DNA from: Prochlorococcus sp. AG-409-P19
GTDB lineage: Bacteria > Cyanobacteriota > Cyanobacteriia > PCC-6307 > Cyanobiaceae
DNA length: 64,000 bases
Reading direction: 5' to 3'
Assembly: GCA_003215315.1 (NCBI GenBank)
Contig: QCKO01000004.1
Span: forward strand, 55,753 to 119,752
The notes below the pieces were generated by a model, which did no database searches, was not told where the DNA came from, and saw nothing but the letters and a program-made list of their open reading frames with translations. The position numbers and the translations under genes are program-made. The stretch's first letter is position 1; each line of letters opens with the position of its first letter. This document shows, piece by piece, positions 30,141 through 41,470 of the stretch.

Positions 30141-31745
30141 ATGACAAGATCAATCAAAAAAATAGCTGCAATTGTCACGGTAGGGACCTTACTTAGCAAG
30201 GCAGGAGGAATGATAAGGCAATTAACCATTGCCTGGGCCTTCGGTATAAGTTCTGCTTATGATGCTTACAACTATGCATATATTTTGCCAGGTTTTTTCC
30301 TAGTAATAATTGGAGGTTCCAATGGACCTCTACACAACTCTATAGTCACAACATTAGCTTCAAAAAATACTAGCCAAAGCAGATCAATTATAAACTCATT
30401 AAATACATTAATTGGATTAATCCTATTAGTAACTAGCATAATAATATTCTTAAATGCAGATTTAATCATAAGACTAGTAGGGCCAGCTCTAAATAAAAAT
30501 ATTAGTGATATTGCAATCATCCAATTAAAAATAATGTCTCCAGTAATATTTCTTTCAGGCATTATTGGAATTAGTTTTGGGACTCTAAATGCAAAGGATG
30601 AGTTTTTCATACCATCAATTGCGCCCTTATTATCAAGTTTAACTATATGTATCTTTCTATGTTATTTCTGGGCGACCAAAAATAATACCAGTTTCCATTT
30701 AAATATAGATACAAGAGGAGGCATTTTCATAGCTTCAGCAACACTACTTGGAGCTTTAGCTCAATATTTAATACAAATACCATCATTAATAAAAAAACGC
30801 TTATTCAGCTTCAAATTAACCTTTAATATTGATACAGATGTGAAACAAGCTATTGGAATAGTTATACCAGCCACACTTTCTTCAAGCATGTTACAAATTA
30901 ATGTCTTCACAGATCTAATCTTTGCTTCAATAATAAAAGGTGCTGCTTCTGGACTAAGTTATGCAACTTTTTTAATTCAAGCACCATTAGGGATAATATC
31001 TAATGGACTTCTAATCCCACTCTTACCAAACTTTTCACAACTTATCAAGCAAAACAAATATACTCAGCTAACAAGTAAGATCCAACAAAGCTTAATGTTA
31101 TCATCAATTTTAATGGTTGCATTAGGAACAATATTTATTTCACTAGCAAGCCCAATAGTTAGAGCCATATACGCAAGAGGTTCATTCGACAATACAGCAA
31201 TCATTCTTGTAAGCCAATTACTCATAGCATATGGTTTTGGCATGCCGGCTTATTTAGGTAGAGATTTATTGGTAAGAGTTTTTTATGGAATGAAAGATTC
31301 AAAAACACCACTCAAAATCTCCGCAATAGGTATCATCCTAAATGTCATATTTGACTGGATCCTGCTAGGTGCGAATACTCCATCAGGTAATCTTTTACCA
31401 ATTAATTGTGGTGCATCGGGTCTGGTCATAGCAACAATGATTGTTAATATATTAACCTGTTCATTTCTTTTGCTTGAATTAAAAAAGAAAATCAGAGGTT
31501 TAGATGTAAAGAAGTTATTAAATGACCATATAAAATTAATACTAACAGGTTTGATTTGCGGATCTATATCTTGGATATTGTCTAATCAGATAATTTGGGG
31601 TAATAGTTTCCCCTGGTTATTGAGTGAAATTATCATTTGTTCATGCTCTTGCCTTACTATATTTATAATTATCAGCAAAGTGTTAAAAATTGATGAGATT
31701 AATTATATTTTATGGATCGGTAAAAACAAAATCAATCTTCTTTAA
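30141..31745 (+). CDS. murJ: Lipid II flippase MurJ (MviN family)
   Basis: TLLSKAGGMIRQLTIAWAFG...LPGFFLVIIGGSNGPLHNS...GRDLLVRVFYGMKDSKTPLKIS; multi-TM. Confidence 0.9.
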   Translation: MTRSIKKIAAIVTVGTLLSKAGGMIRQLTIAWAFGISSAYDAYNYAYILPGFFLVIIGGSNGPLHNSIVTTLASKNTSQSRSIINSLNTLIGLILLVTSIIIFLNADLIIRLVGPALNKNISDIAIIQLKIMSPVIFLSGIIGISFGTLNAKDEFFIPSIAPLLSSLTICIFLCYFWATKNNTSFHLNIDTRGGIFIASATLLGALAQYLIQIPSLIKKRLFSFKLTFNIDTDVKQAIGIVIPATLSSSMLQINVFTDLIFASIIKGAASGLSYATFLIQAPLGIISNGLLIPLLPNFSQLIKQNKYTQLTSKIQQSLMLSSILMVALGTIFISLASPIVRAIYARGSFDNTAIILVSQLLIAYGFGMPAYLGRDLLVRVFYGMKDSKTPLKISAIGIILNVIFDWILLGANTPSGNLLPINCGASGLVIATMIVNILTCSFLLLELKKKIRGLDVKKLLNDHIKLILTGLICGSISWILSNQIIWGNSFPWLLSEIIICSCSCLTIFIIISKVLKIDEINYILWIGKNKINLL

Positions 31746-32031
31746 TGTATACATCCTTTTCTGAACGAACTTTCATAGAGATATCTAATGAATTAGTTCC
31801 ATCTAAAGACATTCCACTTACTGAAAGAATTCTTGCCTCAATGCCAAACTCCTGAAATGCTAGCTCCATTTCTTTGATGAGCTCGCGCTCTACATGCTCA
31901 TCTGGGTCAACAATTTTCCCAACCAAGCGCTCACCTAATCGACCTATGCGCTGTCGAACAACTTCTCGCGCATTAGTTACCTCAATAATTAGCAAGGAAA
32001 ATAAACCAGTTAAAACTAACCTTATCCGCAA
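31732..32031 (-). CDS. Conserved hypothetical cyanobacterial protein
   Basis: 99-aa ORF with N-terminal hydrophobic segment; overlaps the downstream and upstream genes in a compact arrangement. Confidence 0.6.
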   Translation of the reverse strand: MRIRLVLTGLFSLLIIEVTNAREVVRQRIGRLGERLVGKIVDPDEHVERELIKEMELAFQEFGIEARILSVSGMSLDGTNSLDISMKVRSEKDVYIKED

Positions 32032-32321
32032 TAGGGCTCCAAAATCTCTTGCAAATCAAAAATTTGACCAGGTGGAATCAATCTTGACAAAGGCAATCGC
32101 GTATCGCCTCCACCAAAGCTGACTTGTATTGCTTCAAGTGACTTGCGAGCAGCGACATTTGAGCCCTGATCTCGATTAGCCATACACTCAATCGCCAAAT
32201 CTTTAGAAAGGCCAGCATCTCCTAAGTAAAGATGCCATTTCCCAACAGCAATATAAATTCGATCGGCCAATAAAACTTCCAACTCACGCAACTGCGATGA
32301 TTGAAGGGGAGTAGACATCAA
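32022..32321 (-). CDS. DUF3181-like conserved protein
   Basis: LLADRIYIAVGKWHLYLGDAGLSKDLAIECMANRDQG...; family assigned from memory. Confidence 0.65.
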   Translation of the reverse strand: MMSTPLQSSQLRELEVLLADRIYIAVGKWHLYLGDAGLSKDLAIECMANRDQGSNVAARKSLEAIQVSFGGGDTRLPLSRLIPPGQIFDLQEILEPYCG

Positions 32322-32593
32322 AGTACCAAGATTTTTTTGTGAAGAAGCGAAGAAATCTTCTCATACAAAGACTGTAATTAAAAAAATAAAAAATTCTTCT
32401 TATGCTGACATTAATATATTTCTAATAAATCGAAAGTTTCAAGATACTAGATAAAAAGTAATCAGAGCCTAGTGTTTCACAGAAAAAACATTTAAATTTT
32501 CACACATTAAAGTTGCTTATAGTTAATTTTACTGAAAGTATGCTCAATATAATTTATTAATTTCTTGTAAGTAATCTGATATTGTTTTTTTAT

Positions 32594-32667
32594 GCGCCTG
32601 TAGCTCAGCGGATTAGAGCATCTGACTACGGATCAGAGGGTCGGGAGTTCGAATCTCTCCAGGCGCG
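32594..32667 (+). tRNA. tRNA-Arg (anticodon ACG)
   Basis: GCGCCTG/CAGGCGC acceptor, D arm GCTC..GAGC, anticodon arm TCTGACTACGGATCAGA, T arm GGGAG-TTCGAAT-CTCTC. Confidence 0.95.
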
Positions 32668-32781
32668 TTTTTTGTAGATCTAATTTTTTTGTGTATTCCC
32701 TGAACAAGGAGAAAATAAGAGAAAGTTTTTGATCACAATATCCAAGATTTCATTACGATCTTCCTAGTACCAGTTAATGCA

Positions 32782-34041
32782 GTGAAGGCTATCAACACTC
32801 CTCTAAATGAATCAGATCAGAAGGTTAGCTTATTCATCCAAGAAGAATTAAAACGCCAAGAGACGCATTTAGAACTTATTGCAAGTGAGAATTTCGCTTC
32901 TCGAGCTGTCATGGAAGCGCAGGGTTCTGTGCTCACGAACAAATATGCAGAAGGCTTACCAAAAAAACGCTATTACGGCGGCTGTGAACATATAGATGCA
33001 ATCGAAACTTTAGCAATTGAAAGAGCAAAAAAACTTTTCAATGCATCTTGGGCAAATGTTCAGCCTCATAGTGGTGCTCAGGCAAACTTCGCAGTTTTTC
33101 TAAGCCTGCTTAAGCCTGGAGACAAAATAATGGGCATGGATCTTTCCCATGGAGGCCATCTCACTCATGGGTCACCAGTCAATGTAAGTGGCAAATGGTT
33201 TGAGACCTGTCATTACGAAGTAGATAAAGACACTGAGACTCTTGATATGAACAAAATACGAGAACAAGCATTAAGAACCCGCCCAAAATTAATTATTTGT
33301 GGATATTCGGCTTATCCAAGAACAATTGATTTTCAGGCTTTTCGTGCCATCGCCGATGAAGTAAATGCTTTTTTACTTGCTGATATTGCTCATATTGCAG
33401 GCCTAGTAGCCACTGGAATTCATCCCAGTCCTATTCCTTACTGCGATGTGGTCACTACAACTACACACAAAACACTAAGGGGACCAAGAGGTGGATTAAT
33501 ACTCTGTAGAGATGAAGACTTTGGTAAACAATTTGACAAGGCTGTATTTCCTGGAACTCAAGGCGGTCCGCTTGAACATGTTATTGCAGCAAAAGCAGTG
33601 GCGTTTGAGGAAGCCTTACAACCGCAATTCACTACTTATACAAACCAAATAGTAAAAAATGCAAAAGCATTAGCAAAACAAATTCAAAGTAGGGGAATAT
33701 CAGTTGTCAGCAAAGGAACAGATAATCACATCGTTCTTTTAGATCTTAGATCTATTAATATGACTGGAAAGGTTGCCGATCAACTTATAAGTGAAGTTAA
33801 TATCACTGCCAACAAAAATACAGTTCCTTTTGATCCAGAATCACCATTCGTTACAAGTGGCCTAAGACTTGGTTCTGCAGCACTAACTACTCGAGGGCTA
33901 ATTGAATCAGATTTCGAGGAAATAGCAAACATCATTGCAGATATTTTGCTTCATACTGACAAGATTGAGATTAAAGACAAAGCTAAGTTACGAGTAAAAA
34001 ATCTTTGCAATACCCATCCTTTATATCGTGAATCATTCTAA
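32782..34041 (+). CDS. glyA: Serine hydroxymethyltransferase
   Basis: [37 protein letters not shown]...[20 protein letters not shown] start. Confidence 0.97.
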   Translation: MKAINTPLNESDQKVSLFIQEELKRQETHLELIASENFASRAVMEAQGSVLTNKYAEGLPKKRYYGGCEHIDAIETLAIERAKKLFNASWANVQPHSGAQANFAVFLSLLKPGDKIMGMDLSHGGHLTHGSPVNVSGKWFETCHYEVDKDTETLDMNKIREQALRTRPKLIICGYSAYPRTIDFQAFRAIADEVNAFLLADIAHIAGLVATGIHPSPIPYCDVVTTTTHKTLRGPRGGLILCRDEDFGKQFDKAVFPGTQGGPLEHVIAAKAVAFEEALQPQFTTYTNQIVKNAKALAKQIQSRGISVVSKGTDNHIVLLDLRSINMTGKVADQLISEVNITANKNTVPFDPESPFVTSGLRLGSAALTTRGLIESDFEEIANIIADILLHTDKIEIKDKAKLRVKNLCNTHPLYRESF

Positions 34042-35308
34042 CTGTAAAAAGAAATTGATAGGGGCAGAAATACTTTGTATTGGCTCTGAATTGTTACTCG
34101 GAAATATTATCAATACCAATGGACATTGGCTTGCTCAAGAATTAGCTTATATTGGCATACCTCACTTTCGTCAATGCATTATTGGTGATAACCATTTGCG
34201 ACTTAAAGAAGCAATACTCGAAAGCTCAAGACGCAGCAAGTTTCTAATAACCACTGGAGGCTTAGGGCCAACAGTTGATGATCTTACAACTGAAACAATT
34301 GCATCGGCTTTCGGTTCTAAATTAATAGAGAGTCAAGAAGTATTAAGTGATATAAAGTCAAAAATACAAAACAAACAAGATGAATCACTAAACAGCATCA
34401 CTAAACAGGCTAAAGTTCCTCATGATGCGGAAATTATTCCGAATAAATATGGAACAGCACCTGGAATTATATGGTCTCCGATCCCTGGTTTTACAATACT
34501 TACATTCCCTGGTGTCCCAAGTGAACTAAAACAAATGTGGACTGATTCAGCTGCACCGTGGTTTAAAAATAATGTCCAAGAAAAAACATTGATTGTTAGT
34601 AAAACCCTACGTTTTGCTGGAATTAGTGAATCAAATCTTGCGGAAAATCTAGGGGATTTATTAAATAGTCAAAATCCCACTGTAGCTCCTTATGCAAGCT
34701 TAGGAGAAGTAAAAATACGCATTACAGCTAAGGCTAAAAATAAACAAGAAGTTAACGAATTAATTAATCCAATTGAGAATAAAATTAAAAATAAAATGGG
34801 TAATAAACTATATGGGACTGAAAACGAAACATTGCAATCAGTAATACTAAAAATGCTTAGCGAAAGAGATGAAAAGCTCGCCGTGGCAGAATCTTGTACT
34901 GGAGGAGGAATTAGTGCAGAAATTACGTCAATTCCAGGATCTTCAGTATGTTTCCTTGGTGGTATTGTTGCATATAATAACCAAATTAAGCATGATTTAT
35001 TAAATGTACCCGAGGAAATATTGTTAAAACATGGCGCAGTTTCAGCAGAAGTTGTGGAATTAATGGCAAAAGGAATCGAAGACAAGTTTAAATCTGATTG
35101 GTCTATTGCAATAAGTGGTATAGCTGGACCAAGTGGAGGAACTAAAGAAAAGGAAGTCGGGATAGTGCAATTCTGTATCTCTGGTCCATTTGGAATGCGA
35201 ACATGGCATGAAAGTTTTGGATCTCATAGATCCAGAAAAGATATTCAAAAATTGAGTGTTTTAAAGGCACTGGACCAATTACGTTTATTTTTACTCTCCG
35301 ACAGCTAA
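34028..35308 (+). CDS. cinA: CinA family protein (competence/damage-inducible; PncC-like C-terminus)
   Basis: [28 protein letters not shown]...[15 protein letters not shown]...[22 protein letters not shown]. Confidence 0.93.
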   Translation: MNHSNCKKKLIGAEILCIGSELLLGNIINTNGHWLAQELAYIGIPHFRQCIIGDNHLRLKEAILESSRRSKFLITTGGLGPTVDDLTTETIASAFGSKLIESQEVLSDIKSKIQNKQDESLNSITKQAKVPHDAEIIPNKYGTAPGIIWSPIPGFTILTFPGVPSELKQMWTDSAAPWFKNNVQEKTLIVSKTLRFAGISESNLAENLGDLLNSQNPTVAPYASLGEVKIRITAKAKNKQEVNELINPIENKIKNKMGNKLYGTENETLQSVILKMLSERDEKLAVAESCTGGGISAEITSIPGSSVCFLGGIVAYNNQIKHDLLNVPEEILLKHGAVSAEVVELMAKGIEDKFKSDWSIAISGIAGPSGGTKEKEVGIVQFCISGPFGMRTWHESFGSHRSRKDIQKLSVLKALDQLRLFLLSDS

Positions 35309-35331
35309 GGTTTCTCTGTTGAATTTGAATT

Positions 35332-36747
35332 TTGAGTTCCGCCACTCTCTACGACAAAGTCTGGGAAATGCATCAGGTAACAAAGTTACCTGGTGGATCT
35401 TCACAACTATTTGTAGGTCTTCATTTAATTCATGAAGTTACTAGTCCACAAGCTTTTGCTGCACTAGAAGAAAAAAATATAAAAGTCCGTTGTCCAGAAC
35501 GCACAGTAGCAACTGTTGATCACATAGTCCCAACGACTAGTCAGCAAAGACCTTTTGAAGATCCACTTGCAGAGGAAATGCTCAGCACATTAGAGAAAAA
35601 TTGCAAAAGCCATAAAATTCAACTCCATGGCATTGGCAGTGGTAATCAGGGAGTCGTCCATGTTATGGCCCCAGAACTTGGGCTAACTCAACCAGGAATG
35701 ACTGTAGCTTGTGGTGATTCTCATACTTCAACACATGGAGCATTTGGCGCTATTGCTTTTGGTATAGGCACAAGCCAAGTAAGAGATGTACTTGCAAGCC
35801 AAAGCTTAGCCATGAACAAATTAAAAGTTAGGCGTATTTGGGTTAAAAACAAACTAAGTCATGGCGTCTATGCAAAAGATTTAATTTTGCACGTTATTCG
35901 AACATTGGGTGTCAAAGGAGGAGTGGGGTATGCATATGAATTTGCAGGTCCAGCTATAGAAGCACTCTCTATGGAAGAAAGAATGACTATATGTAATATG
36001 GCAATTGAGGGCGGAGCTCGTTGTGGTTATATCAACCCTGATCAAACAACTTTCCAATACCTAAAGGACAAAATACATTCACCTAAAGGCGAAGAATGGT
36101 ATAACGCTGTCAAATGGTGGAAAACATTAGCCAGTGATTCTTTAGCACGTTTCGATGATGAAGTTAAATTTGATGCGTCTAAAATTGCACCTACTGTTAC
36201 TTGGGGCATTACCCCAGGACAAGGCATCTCAATAGAAGAAACAATACCAACGCCAGAATCACTTGAACCTTCTGAAAGACCTATTGCAAAAGAAGCTTGT
36301 AAATATATGAATCTAAAACCAGGAAATCCAATCAAAGGGTTAAATATAGATGTTTGTTTTATTGGCAGCTGCACCAATGGAAGGCTTAGCGATCTTCAAG
36401 CAGCTGCAAAAATTGCTCAGGGCCGCCAAGTTGCAACTGGAATAAAAGCTTTCGTAGTCCCAGGGTCTGAGAAAGTTGCAAAAGCAGCCGAGAAATTAGG
36501 GCTTCACAATATTTTTTTACAGGCAGGCTTTGAATGGCGTGAACCAGGATGCTCAATGTGTCTTGCAATGAATCCAGACAAATTAGAAGGCCGTCAAATA
36601 AGTGCAAGTTCAAGCAATAGAAATTTCAAAGGGAGGCAAGGTTCTGCTAATGGTCGAACGTTATTAATGAGTCCAGCTATGGTTGCAGCCGCCGCAATCA
36701 AAGGCGAAGTAACGGATGTAAGAGAGATGTTCAGTCCCTCTAATTAA
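35332..36747 (+). CDS. leuC: 3-isopropylmalate dehydratase large subunit
   Basis: [64 protein letters not shown] start. Confidence 0.97.
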   Translation: MSSATLYDKVWEMHQVTKLPGGSSQLFVGLHLIHEVTSPQAFAALEEKNIKVRCPERTVATVDHIVPTTSQQRPFEDPLAEEMLSTLEKNCKSHKIQLHGIGSGNQGVVHVMAPELGLTQPGMTVACGDSHTSTHGAFGAIAFGIGTSQVRDVLASQSLAMNKLKVRRIWVKNKLSHGVYAKDLILHVIRTLGVKGGVGYAYEFAGPAIEALSMEERMTICNMAIEGGARCGYINPDQTTFQYLKDKIHSPKGEEWYNAVKWWKTLASDSLARFDDEVKFDASKIAPTVTWGITPGQGISIEETIPTPESLEPSERPIAKEACKYMNLKPGNPIKGLNIDVCFIGSCTNGRLSDLQAAAKIAQGRQVATGIKAFVVPGSEKVAKAAEKLGLHNIFLQAGFEWREPGCSMCLAMNPDKLEGRQISASSSNRNFKGRQGSANGRTLLMSPAMVAAAAIKGEVTDVREMFSPSN

Positions 36748-36761
36748 AACTGCACACAGAT

Positions 36762-37379
36762 ATGACAACCAATTTTCCTGATGGAAGAATCACTTTAATA
36801 AAAGGTCGTTGCATCTCCATACCTGGAGATGACATAGATACTGATCGCATAATCCCAGCAAGATTTCTTAAATGTGTCAGTTTTACAGCTCTAGGTGATC
36901 AAGTATTTGCAGATGATCGACTTGAGCTCGCTGGCAATCACCCTTTTGACTTAAAAGAAAATCAAGGTGCGTCTATTCTTGTAGTAAATGATAACTTTGG
37001 ATGTGGTTCAAGTAGAGAACATGCTCCTCAAGCTCTAATGAGATGGGGTATAAGATGCATAGTTGGTCAAAGCTTTGCTGAGATTTTCTTTGGAAATTGT
37101 CTAGCATTAGGTATCCCCTGTGGCGTACTATCTAAGCCAGAAATCTCATTACTTCAAGAACTAATTGGAAGAAATCCTCAAAATACTTGGGAGGTAAATA
37201 TAGAAAAAAAATATATCAAAGATGACCTAAATAAAATAGATTTGGAATTCGATAAAGGTCCTCACAATATGCTTATATCTGGTCGATGGGATGCAACTTC
37301 TCAACTAATTTCAAACAAAAATGAATTAGAAGAGACAATGAGATCAATACCTTATTTAAATCAATTTAAATCTAATTAA
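36762..37379 (+). CDS. leuD: 3-isopropylmalate dehydratase small subunit
   Basis: IPGDDIDTDRIIPARFLK, NFGCGSSREHAPQALMRWGIRCIVGQSFAEIFFGNCLALGI. Confidence 0.96.
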   Translation: MTTNFPDGRITLIKGRCISIPGDDIDTDRIIPARFLKCVSFTALGDQVFADDRLELAGNHPFDLKENQGASILVVNDNFGCGSSREHAPQALMRWGIRCIVGQSFAEIFFGNCLALGIPCGVLSKPEISLLQELIGRNPQNTWEVNIEKKYIKDDLNKIDLEFDKGPHNMLISGRWDATSQLISNKNELEETMRSIPYLNQFKSN

Positions 37380-37399
37380 CACTTTACTAATTTTTACTT

Positions 37400-39442
37400 T
37401 TAAAACAAATTAACTTTTGACTTATCAAAGTTAAAACCATTTAACCTGAAAAATATCCCACCTCCACCATTGTCAGGGTTATAGGCTAATCCTAATTCGT
37501 ATGCTCTTTTCTTCAAAAGTATGCCCATTTTTGTCCCAAACATTTTACCGTAATTAGAAGAAAAAGAATCAATGTTCAGCGCAAAATCTGTACTCAAAAT
37601 AATTGGTCCATACAATTGTTGCTTAATAGAGAAATTAATACTTTTCAAATCAATTGAATTATCAAATTTAAAAGGACTCTGGCCTGATTTAATTTTAATT
37701 GCCGGCATTACTGAAAATTTTGTATAGTCCAAAAATCTTCTCTTTAATTTACCCAGACGTAATTCAGGACCAGCACTCAACATTATAAAAGACTGAGAAT
37801 CTCCATTACTATATTTAAAAAGTCCTAAGCTAATATAAGTCTTAAAAGAAATATTAGAATCAATCACATCTGGTAAATATTCATATATCGATTCATCAGA
37901 AACCTTAGAACTATCTCTCCATATTTGATATTCACTTGCTATAGATCCAAAAAAGCTAGATCTAAAATTAGAGGCTAATTGATTTGAATTTAATTCTTCT
38001 GAATAATATTCAGCAGCTCCTAATCTAACATTATAACTATTTTTTATATCCCTATAGTTAAATTGACCATTTTTCTCTAAGAATGCTCCATTTGCTGAGT
38101 TAATCTCTGTTTCTCCAAGAGTTCCATTCCAGGCTAAGTACCTATAAGCCGAAAAAATATTCAGACTCATATCTTTAATTTTTGGTAAACTTAATTCTCT
38201 CTTGAAGTCTGCAGAAAACCTATACCCTTGATCTATTTGATCAAATTGCAAAGTTGAGAAGTTATTATTAATTATAAAATCCCACCCTAATTCTGATCCT
38301 TTTATATCTGCAATTAATCCAAAAGAATCGGAAGAGAAATTAGGATCACTTATTATCGACCTTTGAATTAAGAACTGAGGAGATAAGCTTAATTTTATAT
38401 TATTTGGTCCAAAATCTATATCGTCTAAACTTCTAGAAATATAAATACCTTGTCTATCCTTACTATCAAAGCCAAGTTTCCATTTATTTTCTTGATCCTG
38501 CTTTTCACTATAAAAAGTCTTTTCCCCTATTGGAATAGTTAATCTTCTATCGAAAATTAACCTAGTTTTATTAGATGTGAGCACAAATACATTATCCTTT
38601 TTGCTTGCAATAACATCTTTTGCCTTAATAGAAAACTGAATAGGGTTAAATGGATCATTAGTAAAATTAATCTCTTCAGATTCCCAAGTATCTTGCAAAA
38701 TTATTATGGAAGCAGATTGAAACCTCCAGCTATTTATCTTATTATCTATATCTATATTACTATTAATATTATTAATATTTGACTTTAGATTTGGGAAATT
38801 AATTTCGTAGCCTTCATTTAAATATAGTTTATTATTAATTAGAACCCTATCTTCAATATTTGGATCAGATGGGAAGTTAAAATCTTGATTCAAACTTCTA
38901 ACATTCAATACTCCATATGCGTCTATCAATTCTCCTTTTCTTTCGGTAAAACTATAATTAAATCTTCCTGCTCTAAAATACTGATTGCCTTTTTCAAAGC
39001 TAACATTTCCTTTTGCTGTAAGTTTTTTATTATTTCTAGAAAATTCAATCCTATCTGCAATTAAAATACCTCCACTTACACTTATTTTGGCATTGCCTTC
39101 CGCAACAAAAGTATTATCTTCCAAATCATATTGAATATCAGATGTTACTTTCAAAGTAAGAAGTTCTATATCTTCTGCTAAATTGTCCAGCTCAGACTTA
39201 TCAGTTGAAATTAAAAAATTGTCTAATGAAATTTCTTTTACTTGTTCCAAAAAATTTTTAGCAGTTTCATCTATCAAATCGGAAAATCCTTTTGACTCTT
39301 GCGAAACAAGTTTGATATTTGTGCTTAATTGACTATGCACAAGCATTTGTCTTGCCCTGGCCACCATTGATGGAGAGCAAAAGGTAAATAACCCTGGAGT
39401 AGAACAACTAAGTATCCAGGCAATATGCTTATTCGTCGCCAA
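37400..39442 (-). CDS. LptD/OstA-like outer-membrane protein (cyanobacterial DUF3769 type)
   Basis: OstA-like segment ITSDIQYDLEDNTFVAEGNAKISVSGGILIADRIEFSRNNKKLTAKGNVSF-type motif, then beta-rich C-terminus. Confidence 0.75.
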   Translation of the reverse strand: MATNKHIAWILSCSTPGLFTFCSPSMVARARQMLVHSQLSTNIKLVSQESKGFSDLIDETAKNFLEQVKEISLDNFLISTDKSELDNLAEDIELLTLKVTSDIQYDLEDNTFVAEGNAKISVSGGILIADRIEFSRNNKKLTAKGNVSFEKGNQYFRAGRFNYSFTERKGELIDAYGVLNVRSLNQDFNFPSDPNIEDRVLINNKLYLNEGYEINFPNLKSNINNINSNIDIDNKINSWRFQSASIIILQDTWESEEINFTNDPFNPIQFSIKAKDVIASKKDNVFVLTSNKTRLIFDRRLTIPIGEKTFYSEKQDQENKWKLGFDSKDRQGIYISRSLDDIDFGPNNIKLSLSPQFLIQRSIISDPNFSSDSFGLIADIKGSELGWDFIINNNFSTLQFDQIDQGYRFSADFKRELSLPKIKDMSLNIFSAYRYLAWNGTLGETEINSANGAFLEKNGQFNYRDIKNSYNVRLGAAEYYSEELNSNQLASNFRSSFFGSIASEYQIWRDSSKVSDESIYEYLPDVIDSNISFKTYISLGLFKYSNGDSQSFIMLSAGPELRLGKLKRRFLDYTKFSVMPAIKIKSGQSPFKFDNSIDLKSINFSIKQQLYGPIILSTDFALNIDSFSSNYGKMFGTKMGILLKKRAYELGLAYNPDNGGGGIFFRLNGFNFDKSKVNLF

Positions 39443-39538
39443 AGTCCTCTTGCCGACGAAAAGATAATTACATTATTCAACAATCAATTCAACTGGCATA
39501 GTCCAGTCAAGTTGGTGTCATCAAATTTTGCTGAGGTT

Positions 39539-39667
39539 TTAGTCCTGTGGAGCTTCTAAATCCTTTCTCGCTGGTGTCCTGGTTGGGTCACTAGCTAAAA
39601 AGCCGAATAGAAAGATGCCTACAAAAAAGAAGACGACCGTGTATACGGAAATCTTGAGGGCGAGCAT
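39539..39667 (-). CDS. psbI: Photosystem II reaction center protein PsbI
   Basis: Not in ORF track. Hand translation: [42 protein letters not shown] (42 aa), clear PsbI (MLxLKxxVYTVVxFFV..F.FGFL..DP.R.P.R). Confidence 0.95.
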   Translation of the reverse strand: MLALKISVYTVVFFFVGIFLFGFLASDPTRTPARKDLEAPQD

Positions 39668-39922
39668 GGATACCAACCACTAATTAGAGAATTAAACTTA
39701 TCCTATGAAGACCAAAAACGATACAGATAAATAGAAAGGTGTTACAGATCATGCTTCATTCAGCATCGAACGATGACATAGGATTCAGTTCAAAACGGTT
39801 ACCTATACTGGGAAGTAGATGTTTAAAGTCAAAAATCCTCCCTAAAAAAGAACTCTCAATCTTTAAGTTTTTTTTGTTTCTTAAACACGAATTTCGTCTC
39901 AAAACAGCAAAATTAATTTTTA

Positions 39923-39940
39923 CTCTTGAAATTTCAAGAG
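39923..39940. repeat. 18-bp perfect palindrome CTCTTGAAATTTCAAGAG
   Basis: Sequence equals its own reverse complement; intergenic between psbI and psbH. Confidence 0.85.
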
Positions 39941-40087
39941 GATGAACCCTTCAAAACTTTGTTCTATGGCTTAAAAAAATAAATTTTAGGAACAATCCAT
40001 CACAATTTTCAACAGTGATGTCCAGATTCTGAGCTATGTCTCATACAATATCTGAACTCTCACAAATTCTGAGACTCGAGTATCGAC

Positions 40088-40288
40088 ATGGGACAAAAAA
40101 CAGCTCTAGGAACCTTGCTGAAATCTATCGGCAACTCCGGTCAAGGAAAAGTAGTGCCTGGATGGGGTGCTGTGCCCGTCATGGCATTTATAGGAGCACT
40201 ACTGCTAGTGTTTCTTGTCATTATGCTTCAAATTTATAACCAATCACTACTCCTTCAGGGTTTCTCAGTTGATTGGAATGGGGTATAA
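40088..40288 (+). CDS. psbH: Photosystem II protein PsbH
   Basis: [66 protein letters not shown]. Confidence 0.96.
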   Translation: MGQKTALGTLLKSIGNSGQGKVVPGWGAVPVMAFIGALLLVFLVIMLQIYNQSLLLQGFSVDWNGV

Positions 40289-40316
40289 AAAATTCCAAAC
40301 CAATTGAGGTTTGCTA

Positions 40317-40535
40317 ATGAATGTTTTTGGGGTTGGATTGCCTGAAGTAGCAGTAATTGCAGCAATTGCTTTAATTATTTTCGGGCCCAAACGCCTTCCA
40401 GAATTAGGCAAAACCCTTGGGAAAACTCTCAAAGGCCTACAAACAGCCTCAACAGAATTCGAGCGTGAGATCAAAACAGCTATGTCTGAATCTGAATCTT
40501 TCAATGAAGATAAAGATGAGAATAAAGAAATTTGA
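40317..40535 (+). CDS. tatA: Twin-arginine translocase TatA/E subunit
   Basis: MNVFGVGLPEVAVIAAIALIIFGPKRLPELGKTLGKTLKGL. Confidence 0.94.
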   Translation: MNVFGVGLPEVAVIAAIALIIFGPKRLPELGKTLGKTLKGLQTASTEFEREIKTAMSESESFNEDKDENKEI

Positions 40536-40592
40536 TCTCACTCAAATTCAATTAATTGGTAAGTAGTTCTCTATTTTCAATTTGATTTAGGA

Positions 40593-41204
40593 ATGAAAAC
40601 CAGTCATATAAAGCTTTTAGTCGGTTTAGGGAACCCAGGCAAAAAATACAGCAATACTCGCCATAACGTAGGTTTTATGGTGTTATATGAGCTTGCTTCG
40701 AAAAATCTTGTCACATTTAAAAAAAACAAGAAATTTCATGGATTTATTGGTGAATTAGCCCAAGAAGATAAAAAAAGTTTTTTACTTCTACCTGATACTT
40801 ATATGAATGACAGTGGTCGTGCTGTAAGAGCTACTATGGACTGGTATGGATTAAAAGAGAGCCAATTATTAGTCCTTGCTGATGATATGGACTTACCACT
40901 AGGGAAACTCAGATTAAGGGCAAAAGGAAGCTCAGGGGGACATAATGGATTGAAAAGTATCATTGAAAATATTGGCACACAACATTTCAAAAGAATCAAA
41001 ATAGGCATTGGTTCTCCTAGCAATATTCCTTCTGAACGACGTATAAGAACGAATTCGCACGTACTAGGTTCTTTTTCTTCAATGGAATTAGATACACTTA
41101 AGATAGTTATCAAAAAAGTAGTTAGAGGCATTGACTTCCTCCAGAATGAAAACTGGGAAAAAGCTGGCACATTTATAAACTCTGAAATCGAATCAAAGCC
41201 CTAA
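40593..41204 (+). CDS. pth: Peptidyl-tRNA hydrolase
   Basis: LLVGLGNPGKKYSNTRHNVGFMVL...LLLPDTYMNDSGRAVRA...DDMDLPLGKLRLRAKGSSGGHNGLKSI. Confidence 0.96.
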   Translation: MKTSHIKLLVGLGNPGKKYSNTRHNVGFMVLYELASKNLVTFKKNKKFHGFIGELAQEDKKSFLLLPDTYMNDSGRAVRATMDWYGLKESQLLVLADDMDLPLGKLRLRAKGSSGGHNGLKSIIENIGTQHFKRIKIGIGSPSNIPSERRIRTNSHVLGSFSSMELDTLKIVIKKVVRGIDFLQNENWEKAGTFINSEIESKP

Positions 41205-41212
41205 ATAACAAC

Positions 41213-41470
41213 ATGAATATCAAACCCTCAACGATTGCTTATATAACAATTGACCAACAATGCTTCAGTCAAAAGCACGTGAAAGGCAAAGTAAATGCAG
41301 GGGATTTTGAATGGAGCTTTACATGGGCATTTAGTAAAGGAGAGCTACATTTAGAGCCTCCACTAGGTAGAGCTTTAATAAAAGATGCTTTAGAAAAATT
41401 TCTAGTTAGAACTGATTATAAACTTGAAACTGGTGGAGACTATATCTTTACTATTCGGGCCAAGTTCTAA
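41213..41470 (+). CDS. DUF3146-like conserved cyanobacterial protein
   Basis: 85-aa ORF with WSFTWAFSKGELHLEPPLGRALIKDALEKFL; compact gene context. Confidence 0.7.
   Translation: MNIKPSTIAYITIDQQCFSQKHVKGKVNAGDFEWSFTWAFSKGELHLEPPLGRALIKDALEKFLVRTDYKLETGGDYIFTIRAKF

Noticed and set aside
32322-32593. 270-bp spacer upstream of tRNA-Arg as a possible mobile-element or small-gene site
   Set aside because: AT-rich, no ORF of note on either strand, no direct repeats of the tRNA 3' end and no integrase.
39739-39945. 68-aa plus-strand ORF in the psbI-psbH spacer
   Set aside because: Basic low-complexity translation with no recognisable family; contains the palindrome, so more likely spacer.
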